Part shown: piece after piece, positions 55,145 to 63,288 of the stretch
Layout of the letters: the number at the start of each line of letters is the position of its first letter
Position numbering within the stretch: the stretch's first letter is position 1
Source: Parasphingorhabdus sp. SCSIO 66989
GTDB taxonomy: Bacteria > Pseudomonadota > Alphaproteobacteria > Sphingomonadales > Sphingomonadaceae
DNA: 64,000 nt
Direction of reading: 5' to 3'
Assembly: GCF_032852305.1 (NCBI RefSeq)
Contig: NZ_CP136594.1
Span: forward strand, 843,501-907,500
Made by a program: the position numbers and the translations under genes
The notes under the pieces: generated by a model
Seen by the model: only the letters and a program-made list of their open reading frames with translations
What the model was told of the DNA's origin: nothing
Database searches by the model: none

Positions 55145-55150
55145 TATAAT
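55145..55150 (+). promoter_or_regulatory. Perfect -10 box reading into the hairpin
   Basis: TATAAT at 55145-55150 with a weak TTTAAA at 55120-55125 (19-base spacing). It would start a short RNA near 55157 that runs through CTAGCGGTTA and stops at the 55204-55223 hairpin. Confidence 0.35.
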
Positions 55151-55159
55151 TCTGAATCA

Positions 55160-55260
55160 CTAGCGGTTATTCATAATTAATATCAGAAAAATGCAAATAA
55201 AAAGGCGAGGCCGTGGCCTCGCCCTTATTTGGTGCAGTCAAGCTACTTGTTAACCGCTAG
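55160..55260. repeat. Imperfect ~100-bp inverted repeat upstream of cas9
   Basis: The outer arms are perfect (CTAGCGGTTA at 55160-55169, TAACCGCTAG at 55251-55260). Towards the centre the arms are again alike (CAAATAA before GGCGAGGCC on both strands, with small length differences), and the centre is a 9-bp stem. Each strand thus reads CTAGCGGTTA, then about 30-35 bases, then CAAATAA, then the hairpin. Confidence 0.7.
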
Positions 55261-55278
55261 CCCATTTGTTTCTGAACA
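55199..55278 (-). ncRNA. Candidate tracrRNA-like small RNA
   Basis: Inferred from layout. On the minus strand a -35 TTGACT (55307-55312) and a weak -10 TATTCC (55285-55290, 16-base spacing) would start an RNA near 55278. The RNA would hold an unpaired 5' part of about 30 bases (TGTTCAGAAACAAATGGGCT and on), a short CAAG-TAG-CTTG hairpin, AAATAAGG, and the 55204-55223 stem followed by TTTTT. That is the order of a tracrRNA (anti-repeat, small hairpin, terminator). A terminator in a gap between two divergent genes implies a separate small transcript. No CRISPR repeat in the window confirms the anti-repeat. Confidence 0.45.
55200..55230 (-). terminator. Strong hairpin terminator, usable on both strands
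   Basis: GGCGAGGCC (55204-55212) pairs with GGCCTCGCC (55215-55223) across a two-base gap. On the minus strand it is followed by TTTTTATTT, and on the plus strand by CTTATTT. Confidence 0.8.
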
Positions 55279-55306
55279 CTTAAAGGAATATTCGTTTCGG
55301 ATTTTA

Positions 55307-55341
55307 AGTCAATTGACATTCGCACCGATATTGGTTGCAAT
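55307..55341 (+). promoter_or_regulatory. Divergent promoter between cas9 and small RNA
   Basis: TTGACA at 55313-55318 and TGCAAT at 55336-55341, 17 bases apart, point towards cas9 and predict a leader of about 47 bases. The -35 box shares the perfect palindrome GTCAATTGAC (55308-55317) with a minus-strand TTGACT, so the two -35 boxes lie back to back. Confidence 0.5.
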
Positions 55342-55396
55342 TTACCCTGGCTTTTTTGGGCTGCCAGTAATTTCGCAAAGTCTGACAGGGGACATG

Positions 55397-58300
55397 ATGC
55401 CGACGCGCTTGGGTCTGGATATAGGCACACATTCCATTGGCTGGTGCCTCATCGGCTTTCAGCCGGATAAGCCGCTTGGCGATCGGATAATCGCCTCTGG
55501 TGTGCGGATTTTTGCCGATGGCCGTGACCCAAAATCCGGTGCGCCGCTTGCGGTTGAACGCCGGATCGCGCGCGCAGCGAGGCGACGGCGTGATCGCTAT
55601 CTTGGCCGCCGTGATGCTTTGCTGAATATTCTTGTCCAAAATGGATTAATGTCGCCAGACAAGGATGAGGCCAAAGCGCTGGCGGACTTCGACCCCTATG
55701 TGTTGCGGCGTAGAGCGCTGGATGAGAGGCTTGAGCCTTATGAAGTCGGTCGTGCGCTGTTTCACCTCAACCAGCGACGTGGTTTTCGTTCAAACCGCAA
55801 GGCAGAACGCGCGCAGGACGATGATGGCAAGATTCATATTGGCGCAGTCAGGCTGGATGAAGCGATGGCAAAGGCCGGTGCGCGCACATTGGGCGAGTAT
55901 CTGGCGATGCGCCGGGCCCTCGGCCAGCCAGTGCGCGTGCGCTTGCATGATGACAAGGATGATGGCAGCGGGCATGCGTTGAAGGGGTATGAGTTTTATC
56001 CGCAACGGCATCATATCGCCGAGGAGTTTGATGCCATCTGGTCAAGTCAGGCGCGTTACCATCCGCAAATGCGCAAAGATAGCTTGCGTGATGCGCTGCA
56101 AAGGGTGCTGCTTTTCCAGCGTCCACTCAAGTCTGAAATGGGTGGTGCATGCGAGTTTGTTGCTGAGGAGATGCGGCTCGCCAAGGCGCATCCCACCTAT
56201 CAGCAACTGCAGTTATTTGCTGCCGTCAACAGGCTGCGCGTTTCAGCGCCGGGGCAATCACCGCGAAGACTATCTATACAGGAACGAGACCAGATCATTG
56301 CGAGGCTGAAGACAGTAAAGTCTTCCAGCTTTACCGCACTGGCCAAACTGATTGGTCTGGAACCGGGCCAGTCTTTTGACCGTGCGCCTGATAGTCGGTC
56401 GAAGATGGCTGGCGATGCGCTGCATGCCGCCATGAGCCATTCAAGTCTGTTTGCCGATGGGTGGATTGCATTTGATCATGATAAGCGATGGACGCTGATC
56501 GAAAGGTTGTTGCGCGAAGAAGACCCGCACAAGCTGCGCCAGTTTCTGCAGCAGCAATATGGTTTTGACGACAACCAGATTAGCCGCATTGAAAAAGCAG
56601 CGCGGCTTTTGCCTCAAGGCTATGGCCGCACTGGTCCAAGCGCAACCGCTCAGATCCTCACAGCGCTGAAGCGTGATGTTATTGGCTATGATGAGGCGGT
56701 GACACAGCTAGGCTGGGAAAGGGCGATTGATGCACAAGGCGATAGTCGACCGCATCTGCCTTATTATGGTGACATATTAGCGCATCATATACCGCCTGGA
56801 ACGCATGATCATGCTGATCCGCCTGAAAAACGCTGGGGCAGGATTAACAATCCGACGATCCATATCAGCCTGCGCCAGCTTGAGAAACTGATTAACCAGA
56901 TCATCGCTGTCCATGGACGGCCGGATAGCATAACCGTTGAACTGGCGCGCGAGCTCAAACTCAGCGAGCGTGAGCGCGACGCCTATCGCGGCAAGTTGCG
57001 CAACAAGAGCGTTACAGCGCGCAAGCAGGCGGCGATACTGCGGCAAAATGGCGCCGATGATACGGCCCGTAACCGCATGCTCTTGCGGCTTTGGGAGCGA
57101 CTTAAACCGGGCGAAAACGGTGCCCGCTATTGTCCCTATTGCGGCAATATGATCACCATGAAGATGCTGTTCAACGGTACTGCGGTGGTGGATCATATTT
57201 TGCCCTATAGCCGAACGCTTGATGACAGCAGCGCGAATATGACGGTCGTGCATCGTGATTGTGATGACGAGAAAGCGCGGCGTAGCCCATGGGAAGCATG
57301 GGGCAATAGCGAGCGCTGGGAACGGATTACCAAGCAGATTGAGCAACTGCCCGCGGCCCAGCAATGGCGTTTCGCCCCGGATGCCATGGATCGGATCGAG
57401 GCACAGGGCGGATTTGTACGTCGCCAACTGTACGATACTCACCATCTGGCAGAGGCAGTCCGTACCTATCTCGGCAGCCTTTATGCCAAGGAGGAGAAGG
57501 ATCTGGCTGCGGATACACACTCTGTTGCTAAGCAGGTAATGCCGCCGGTCAGCGTGATTCCGGGTTATCTCACCGGCACATTGCGTAAGGCATGGAAACT
57601 CTGCGACCTTCTGCCGGGTTGTAAAGAGACGGATATCGGCGACAATAGCCCGATTGAATCTACCGACCATCGGCATCATGCCATCAATGCTGCTATCGTG
57701 TCGGTAACGACCCCCGCAATGCTATATGAAATGGTCAATTGTGCGGCGGCACGGCAGACAAATGATGTGACTCAGATGTTTGATAGGCTGCCGCTGCCAT
57801 GGATGGAATTCCGCGATCATCTTTCAGCAACGCTGGCGACCATGGTGATTAGCCACAAGCCCGATCATGCCGGTAAGAAGCGCGGTAATGCACGGTCAGG
57901 CTCAACCTCGGGCCAGTTGCACAATGACACCGCCTATGGCTTTACCGGGCGTCATAGCGAAGACGGCAAAACACCCATTATGGTGCACCGTATCCCACTA
58001 ACGCAGCTGCGACCAGCCGATTTAGTCAATAGCCAGCGTATCGCCGATCCGATGTTGCTTGAAGCTTTACGCGATGTCGCCGGCGGCCTGGATGGCAAGG
58101 CTTTCGACGCTGCATTACAGGAATTGTCCGCCAAAGGATGGTGCCGTGATGAGCGCGAACCTTTGTTGTTCAAGGGCCTTAAGCATATCCGCGTGCATGA
58201 GCCGTTAAAGGTCATCCCTGTCTCCGACCGTCAGGGCCGGATCTATAAAGGATTTAAGGGCAACTCCAATGCGCGCTATGATGTCTGGCGATTGCCTAAT

Positions 58301-58699
58301 GGCCGCTGGGTCACAAAATGGAAGGACCGCAAGGGCGAGCAGCAAAGCAGTATTATCAGTACCTTCAACCTGCATCAGTCTGATTATGAACCGCCGCGTC
58401 CACATCCTGCAGCAAAGAAGATGCTCAGCCTACAGCAAAATGATCTGTTGGCGATTGAGCGCGATGATGGCCCGGTCGAGATTGTTCGCGTGGTAAAATT
58501 CACCGCCAATGGCGCGATCACGTTGGCCCATCATAACGAGGCAGGGCCGCTAAAGGCGCGCGATGCCAAGCCCGAAGGTGTGGACCCATTCAAATATATC
58601 AATGCCTCGGCAATGGCGTGCAAGAAAATGCGCGCGCGTCAGGTGCGGATCGATCCTTTGGGCCGGGTGTTTGATCCCGGCCCTAGGGAAGAGGTGTGA
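55397..58699 (+). CDS. cas9: Orphan type II-C-like Cas9 with altered catalytic residues
   Basis: ATG 55397 (or 55394), behind CAGGGG, gives 1100 residues. RuvC-I is LGLDIGTHSIGW (Asp8). The arginine-rich bridge helix spans about residues 53-76. RuvC-II is SITVELAREL (Glu515). The HNH domain is about 570-640 with VVDHILPYSR (Asp599, His600). RuvC-III is about 756-770. A PAM-interacting C-terminal region follows. Two changes stand out: RuvC-III reads HHAIN (His761, Asn764) where the family has HHAxD, and the HNH reads HRDCDDEK, with Asp623 where the metal-ligand Asn normally stands. The HNH also has CPYC (579-582) plus HRDC (619-622), a possible zinc site. No cas1, cas2 or array is present. Codon use looks like the neighbours. 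The protein may bind RNA and DNA yet cut poorly. Confidence 0.95.
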   Translation: MPTRLGLDIGTHSIGWCLIGFQPDKPLGDRIIASGVRIFADGRDPKSGAPLAVERRIARAARRRRDRYLGRRDALLNILVQNGLMSPDKDEAKALADFDPYVLRRRALDERLEPYEVGRALFHLNQRRGFRSNRKAERAQDDDGKIHIGAVRLDEAMAKAGARTLGEYLAMRRALGQPVRVRLHDDKDDGSGHALKGYEFYPQRHHIAEEFDAIWSSQARYHPQMRKDSLRDALQRVLLFQRPLKSEMGGACEFVAEEMRLAKAHPTYQQLQLFAAVNRLRVSAPGQSPRRLSIQERDQIIARLKTVKSSSFTALAKLIGLEPGQSFDRAPDSRSKMAGDALHAAMSHSSLFADGWIAFDHDKRWTLIERLLREEDPHKLRQFLQQQYGFDDNQISRIEKAARLLPQGYGRTGPSATAQILTALKRDVIGYDEAVTQLGWERAIDAQGDSRPHLPYYGDILAHHIPPGTHDHADPPEKRWGRINNPTIHISLRQLEKLINQIIAVHGRPDSITVELARELKLSERERDAYRGKLRNKSVTARKQAAILRQNGADDTARNRMLLRLWERLKPGENGARYCPYCGNMITMKMLFNGTAVVDHILPYSRTLDDSSANMTVVHRDCDDEKARRSPWEAWGNSERWERITKQIEQLPAAQQWRFAPDAMDRIEAQGGFVRRQLYDTHHLAEAVRTYLGSLYAKEEKDLAADTHSVAKQVMPPVSVIPGYLTGTLRKAWKLCDLLPGCKETDIGDNSPIESTDHRHHAINAAIVSVTTPAMLYEMVNCAAARQTNDVTQMFDRLPLPWMEFRDHLSATLATMVISHKPDHAGKKRGNARSGSTSGQLHNDTAYGFTGRHSEDGKTPIMVHRIPLTQLRPADLVNSQRIADPMLLEALRDVAGGLDGKAFDAALQELSAKGWCRDEREPLLFKGLKHIRVHEPLKVIPVSDRQGRIYKGFKGNSNARYDVWRLPNGRWVTKWKDRKGEQQSSIISTFNLHQSDYEPPRPHPAAKKMLSLQQNDLLAIERDDGPVEIVRVVKFTANGAITLAHHNEAGPLKARDAKPEGVDPFKYINASAMACKKMRARQVRIDPLGRVFDPGPREEV

Positions 58700-58746
58700 G
58701 CAGATCGGGCAGGATTATGCGTCCGAATCTAGCTTGTTTCTCGCTA

Positions 58747-60489
58747 TCAAGCCGCGATCTGATAAGGCTGAATTTCGCCGTTGAGATAAAGGTTGCGTGC
58801 CTTTGCTCGGCTCAGTTTGCCTGATGACGTGCGCGGCAGGGTGCGTGGTGGCACCAGTTCGACGACGCAATTCATGCCGGTGATCGAACGCACCTTTTCG
58901 CGGATTTCCTCACGCAGGCGGGCGCGCTCATTGTCGTCCGAGGTGCGGCATTGGACCAGCACCGCCGGGGTTTCTTCACCGCCCGGTGTGGTAACAGCAA
59001 AGGCTGCGATATCGCCAGCCTTGAATCCGGGAAGCTGTTCCACTGCCCATTCAATATCCTGTGGCCAGTGGTTCTTGCCGTTGATGATGATCATGTCCTT
59101 GGCGCGGCCGACAACATAGAGATATCCGTCCGACATATAGCCCATATCGCCGGTATCGAGCCAGCCATCGACGAGACAGGCGGCGGTCGCTTCCGGATCG
59201 CGGAAATAGCTGTGCATGATGCTGGGGCCAGCGCACCAGATTTTGCCAATGGCTTTTTCCGGAAGAACCGCGCCGTTCTCCTCGCGGATTTCGACGGTCA
59301 TATCCTTGGCCGGTTTGCCGCAATTGACGATCGAGCGATAGCGCACCGGATTGTCGTCATTATCTGCAGGCGCGCCGGAGAGGCGGGTTTCCTCGACCAG
59401 CTCGACGACAATGCCTTCGCCTGGCGGCATCAGTGTTACCGCCAGCGTCGCTTCGGCCAGGCCATAGCTCGGCAGGAAGGCTTTTGCGTCAAACCCGGCA
59501 GGGGCAAAGGCATCGACAAAATGCTGCATCACATCGGGACGGATCATATCCGCACCATTGCCGGCAAGCCGCCAGCGTGAGAAGTCAAAGCGCTCGGCAA
59601 CCTTGGACTGGCTGCCGATGCGGCGGGCGCAGATATCATATCCGAAGGTCGGTGAATAGCTGATCGTTGTGCCCTGATTGCGGCTGACCATATCGAGCCA
59701 TGCCAGCGGGCGGCGGGCGAAATGCTCGGTCTTAAGATAGTCGGTCGAAACCTGATTGGCGATCGGCGACAGGAAGCAGCCGACCAGCCCCATATCATGA
59801 TACCAGGGCAGCCAGGACACACAGCGGTCGGTCTCGACCAGTTCCATGCCGTTGGAATGGGCCGAAAGATTGTTGAGAAGGGCATGATGCGTCACCGCGA
59901 CGCCATGCGGGAAACGGGTTGAGCCGCTGGAATATTGCAGATAGCAAATGTCCTGCGGGTCGGCCTTGGGCAGTTTTGCCTCGGGCGCTTCACGGGTGGC
60001 GAAGTCTTCCCAGCTTATGCCGGTAACATTGCACTGTTTCGCCGCTTCTCCGGCCATCTCATCCAGTTCCACCGGGAAGAACAGCATCTTCGGGTCACAG
60101 CTTTTGAGCTGCACCGCTAGCTGGTCGACATAAGATTCCTTGCCGCCAAAGCTGGTCGGCAGCGGCAGCGGTACTGGCCAGCCACCGGCATAGACCACGC
60201 CGAAGAAAAGAGCGGCAAATTCCGCACCGGTCTCGGCGATCAGGGCGATACGATCCTGCGGTTTGATACCTGCGGCGATCAGCCGGTGCGCCATGGCAAG
60301 CGCATCAGTGCGCAGCTCGGAGAAAGGATAGGGGCGCTCCAACGTGCCGCGCATATCGTGGAAATTGAGACCGCGATTGCCCCTTGCGGCATAATCCAGC
60401 GCATCACCCAGCGTATCGAATTCCGCCAGAATACGCGGAAGATCGTCCTGGGTCGGCGTTGGCAGCAATGTTTCTATGGCATCAGACAT
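58747..60489 (-). CDS. Fatty acyl-AMP ligase (FAAL-type)
   Basis: 580 residues of the ANL superfamily. The phosphate loop is YLQYSSGSTRFPHGVAVTH, a form typical of fatty acyl-AMP ligases. WLPWYHDMGLVGCFLSPI, SYGLAEATLAVTLMPPGEG, DGWLDTGDMGYMSDGYLYVVGRAKDMIIINGKNHWPQDIE, and PRTSSGKLSRAKARNLYL (catalytic Lys) follow. It should activate a long-chain fatty acid as acyl-AMP and pass it to a carrier protein; in sphingomonads such enzymes can serve sphingolipid or polyketide routes, but no such gene is adjacent here. It converges with cas9, 47 bases from stop to stop. Confidence 0.92.
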   Translation of the reverse strand: MSDAIETLLPTPTQDDLPRILAEFDTLGDALDYAARGNRGLNFHDMRGTLERPYPFSELRTDALAMAHRLIAAGIKPQDRIALIAETGAEFAALFFGVVYAGGWPVPLPLPTSFGGKESYVDQLAVQLKSCDPKMLFFPVELDEMAGEAAKQCNVTGISWEDFATREAPEAKLPKADPQDICYLQYSSGSTRFPHGVAVTHHALLNNLSAHSNGMELVETDRCVSWLPWYHDMGLVGCFLSPIANQVSTDYLKTEHFARRPLAWLDMVSRNQGTTISYSPTFGYDICARRIGSQSKVAERFDFSRWRLAGNGADMIRPDVMQHFVDAFAPAGFDAKAFLPSYGLAEATLAVTLMPPGEGIVVELVEETRLSGAPADNDDNPVRYRSIVNCGKPAKDMTVEIREENGAVLPEKAIGKIWCAGPSIMHSYFRDPEATAACLVDGWLDTGDMGYMSDGYLYVVGRAKDMIIINGKNHWPQDIEWAVEQLPGFKAGDIAAFAVTTPGGEETPAVLVQCRTSDDNERARLREEIREKVRSITGMNCVVELVPPRTLPRTSSGKLSRAKARNLYLNGEIQPYQIAA

Positions 60490-60871
60490 AGGGTTTTAGC
60501 TCACATCATTTCTTTGTTTGCATGACCATTATACCAACGGATTCATGCTAAAAAATCATTTGTTTGCAATATTCTGTGTACGGTCGCGCCTGATAACAGT
60601 CGTGGCAGATAGCCTCAACATTGCGTCCCCATCTCCCCTTTTTGGATCGATTGCGATCCTGCTATCAACACAGCTATACACAAAAATGTCGCATTTGAAA
60701 TGTGCTGTAAACAGCAACAGCCGACAGAAATTGGACGCGACTGTGGCATAATGATGGCGAGACGGGCTTTCCGGTATCATGAGGTCCAAAGATAAACAGC
60801 GTTCGGGGTGTGGATAACCCTGTCGATTAAGGGTGGGAAAACAGGTAAAACCAGTGCACTGATAGGTATTG
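60490..60871. other. Intergenic region between the acyl-AMP ligase and recX
   Basis: 382 AT-rich bases between divergent genes. A perfect GGATCG-ATTG-CGATCC inverted repeat lies at 60644-60659 and could be an operator for either gene. Short open frames on both strands have no recognisable sequence. No RNA gene or LexA-like box was found in front of recX. Confidence 0.45.
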
Positions 60872-61516
60872 ATGGCAGATGACCATATTGAAAATCGACG
60901 GCGCGGCGCGATGAAGAAACGCGCTCCGCGGCCGCTCAATGCGCAGAAACTGCGCGATATGGCGCTGCGTTATGTCGCCCGCTATGCCACCTCCAGCCAT
61001 AAATTGCGGCAATATCTGCTGCGCAAGGTGAAAGAGCGCGGCTGGGCCGATGATATGCCTGCCGATGTTGATGCTCTGGTTGATTATTGTGTGGCGCAGC
61101 GCTTTATCAATGATGCGCTTTATGCGGAGACCAAGGCGGCCAGTCTGTCGCGGCGCGGCTATGGCAAGCGGCGGGTTGACGATAGTTTGCGGGCATCCGG
61201 CATTGATGAGGAGGATGCCCAGGGCGCCCGAGATCATGCTGAAGCAATGCGCTGGAAATCGGCATTGTTGCTGGCCAAGCGTCGGCGGATCGGGCCGTTT
61301 GCGGCCTATAGCGAGGATGCAGCCGAGCGCGAGACCGAGGCGGATGCGCAGCAGCGCCAGAAATTGCGGCAGAAGCAGATACAGATGATGGTGCGCGCAG
61401 GGCATGATTTTATGGTCGCGGCGACATTGGTGGATGCGCGCAATCTTGAGAGGTTACGGGAAATTGGCGATGAACAACTGGATATCGCGCTGGACGGTTT
61501 GATTGCGTCGGAATAG
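60872..61516 (+). CDS. recX: Regulatory protein RecX
   Basis: ATG 60872 gives 214 residues; a start at MKKRAPRPL, 13 codons in, is also possible. The body is three-helix RecX repeats: ALRYVARYATSSHKLRQYLLRKVKERG, VDYCVAQRFINDALYAETKAASLSRRGYGKRRVDDSL, and a last degenerate unit. RecX caps or dislodges RecA filaments. Here it is not next to recA. A DUF192 lipoprotein gene follows after 47 bases. Confidence 0.85.
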   Translation: MADDHIENRRRGAMKKRAPRPLNAQKLRDMALRYVARYATSSHKLRQYLLRKVKERGWADDMPADVDALVDYCVAQRFINDALYAETKAASLSRRGYGKRRVDDSLRASGIDEEDAQGARDHAEAMRWKSALLLAKRRRIGPFAAYSEDAAERETEADAQQRQKLRQKQIQMMVRAGHDFMVAATLVDARNLERLREIGDEQLDIALDGLIASE

Positions 61517-61563
61517 ACAGCCCACGGGGAACAGGACAAAAGGCCAGTCACAAGGATCATAAT

Positions 61564-62103
61564 ATGAATCGATTTTTCACGCTGATGCTGGGCGCGCTTA
61601 TCGCGCTTTCGTCCTGTGCTGCTCCGACTGATGCGCGTCAGAGTGATGCGGGAGCGGAAAGCACTGGCGAAACCGCCAGCCCAGCAAAGGCTCCGTCAGG
61701 TCTTGATCTGGTGCCGCTGACAATCACCAGCAATGGCAAGACGCATGAGTTTACCGTCGAGGTTGCCCGCACATCGCGCGAACAGGCGCGCGGCCTGATG
61801 TTCCGCACCGAGCTTGCCCCCGATGCGGGCATGATCTTCCCGTTTGACCGGGTGCGTCCGGCGAGCTTCTGGATGAAGGACACACCGACATCGCTCGACA
61901 TCATCTTTGTCCGCGCCGATGGCACGATTGAGAGCATTGCCGCCAACACCACGCCCTATTCGCTGGAAAGCGTGCAATCAGGTGAGCCGGTGGCCGGGGT
62001 GCTGGAAATCTTGGCCGGGCGTTCGGCAGAGCTGGGCATAAGCCCTGGTGACAGAGTTTCCTGGACAGAATCCTGGGACCCGGCAAAACGGCGCGGGCAA
62101 TAA
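61564..62103 (+). CDS. DUF192 lipoprotein
   Basis: 179 residues with a lipoprotein signal (lipobox LSSC, about residues 15-18), a low-complexity linker to about residue 45, and a DUF192 domain: FTVEVARTSREQARGLMFRTELAPDAGMIFPFDRVRPASFWMKDT, then LDIIFVRADGTI and VLEILAGRSAELGISPGDRV. The fold is a small beta barrel with unknown function; many members are exported. It precedes the NDUFA12 gene by 52 bases. Confidence 0.9.
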   Translation: MNRFFTLMLGALIALSSCAAPTDARQSDAGAESTGETASPAKAPSGLDLVPLTITSNGKTHEFTVEVARTSREQARGLMFRTELAPDAGMIFPFDRVRPASFWMKDTPTSLDIIFVRADGTIESIAANTTPYSLESVQSGEPVAGVLEILAGRSAELGISPGDRVSWTESWDPAKRRGQ

Positions 62104-62155
62104 CCCGTCGCTTTTCTATTGCCTCCATGGGGCAGGTGCGGGTAAGCGAGCGCGC

Positions 62156-62554
62156 ATGGGACTATTGAGCAAGATATTCACCTGGTGGGATGGCGCCACA
62201 ATCGGCACCAGCCTGCACACTATGCGCAAGGGCGAGCGGGTCGGCGAGGACACGTTCGGCAATGTCTATTATCGCAGCAAGAAGGTGCGTGATGGCGAGC
62301 GCGAACGACGGTGGGTTATCTATAATGGTGCCAATGATGCCAGCCGGGTTCCGGCGGAATGGCACGGTTGGTTGCATCAGAGCTATGATGAAGTGCCCGA
62401 GAGCCATTTGCCGCCGCCGCGCATATGGGAGCGTGATTATGAGCCTAACCGCACAGGGACAGTCGAGGCCTATCGGCCCGGCGGTGCGCTGGAGCGTGGT
62501 GCAAAACGGGCATCGGCAACCGGAGATTATGAAGCATGGTCACCGGGCGATTGA
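62156..62554 (+). CDS. NDUFA12-family complex I accessory subunit
   Basis: ATG 62156 (MGLLSKIFTWW) gives 132 residues. The family signature is clear: FTWWDGATIGTSLHTMRKGERVGEDTFGNVYYRSKK, RRWVIYNGANDASRVPAEWHGWLH, and the closing NRTGTVEAYRPGG. It is an accessory subunit of alphaproteobacterial NADH:ubiquinone oxidoreductase, also found in mitochondria. The 3' end overlaps the DUF2155 gene by 19 bases. Confidence 0.92.
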   Translation: MGLLSKIFTWWDGATIGTSLHTMRKGERVGEDTFGNVYYRSKKVRDGERERRWVIYNGANDASRVPAEWHGWLHQSYDEVPESHLPPPRIWERDYEPNRTGTVEAYRPGGALERGAKRASATGDYEAWSPGD

Positions 62555-63288
62555 TTCGCGCGCGGCGCCATGGACTGTGTATTGCTAGCCTCAGCCTACT
62601 GGTCCTCAGCGGCTGTGGCGAGCAGGCTGGTGACAGCCCTGACAATCCTGAAGATGCTGTGCCTGAAACCGAGGCAGAAGTCTCGCAGACAGAAGCTGAC
62701 GAAGAGGTAACGCCAGATATTGAGCGTCCCGACAGCTATGGCACGCCCATGGCGGAGCGGGTTGCTACGCTGGGTTTCCTCAACAAGCGTAACAACCAGA
62801 CGCGCGATCTGGAAATGAAACCGGGTGAATCGCGACGCATCGGCAATGTCCTGGTGAAGATGGAAGCCTGTGAGCGCACCGCGCCTTGGGAGTCACCCGC
62901 AGAGACCGGTGCCTTTGTGCAGGTTACCGTGCAGGAACGCAAAAAGCGCGGCGAAGACCCGAAATGGCGCCGCGTATTTTCCGGCTGGCTGTTCAAGAAT
63001 TCGCCTTCTGTCAGTGTTGTCGAACATCCGGTCTATGATGTCTGGGTCAAGGACTGCGCGATGAGCTTCCCCGGTGAGGAAGAACCGGTCGCCGGATCAA
63101 GCGCATCGCAATCGTCTGAATCAGCGCCTGCCCGGCGTTCATCCGCTCCGGCGGCGGAAAGCAACTCGGAAAATGCGTCCGGCAATGAAGCTTCTGCCTC
63201 CGCGCCGGCCGGGCCTGCGCCGGCAGCGCCTCCGACACCGGCGGAAACCGTGCCAGCGGAGGATCCTCCGCCGCCGGCCGTGCCATAA
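62536..63288 (+). CDS. DUF2155 lipoprotein with Pro/Ala-rich tail
   Basis: 250 residues. A lipoprotein signal (lipobox VLSGC, about residues 22-27) is followed by an acidic linker, the DUF2155 domain (about 65-178: ATLGFLNKRNNQTRDLEMKPGES, ACERTAPWESPAETGAFVQV, WRRVFSGWLFKNSPSVSVVEHPVYDVWVKDC), and a Ser/Ala/Pro-rich tail of about 70 residues. In alphaproteobacteria the DUF2155 gene typically neighbours aat. The tail is encoded opposite the 3' end of aat, which may explain its composition. Confidence 0.9.
   Translation: MVTGRLIRARRHGLCIASLSLLVLSGCGEQAGDSPDNPEDAVPETEAEVSQTEADEEVTPDIERPDSYGTPMAERVATLGFLNKRNNQTRDLEMKPGESRRIGNVLVKMEACERTAPWESPAETGAFVQVTVQERKKRGEDPKWRRVFSGWLFKNSPSVSVVEHPVYDVWVKDCAMSFPGEEEPVAGSSASQSSESAPARRSSAPAAESNSENASGNEASASAPAGPAPAAPPTPAETVPAEDPPPPAVP

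Noticed and set aside
55229-55396. In-frame extension of cas9 upstream to 55229 (56 more codons)
   Set aside because: It would cover the TTGACA/TGCAAT promoter and part of the small-RNA candidate. Cas9 proteins begin a few residues before the LDIGTHSIGW motif, and a ribosome site precedes ATG 55397.
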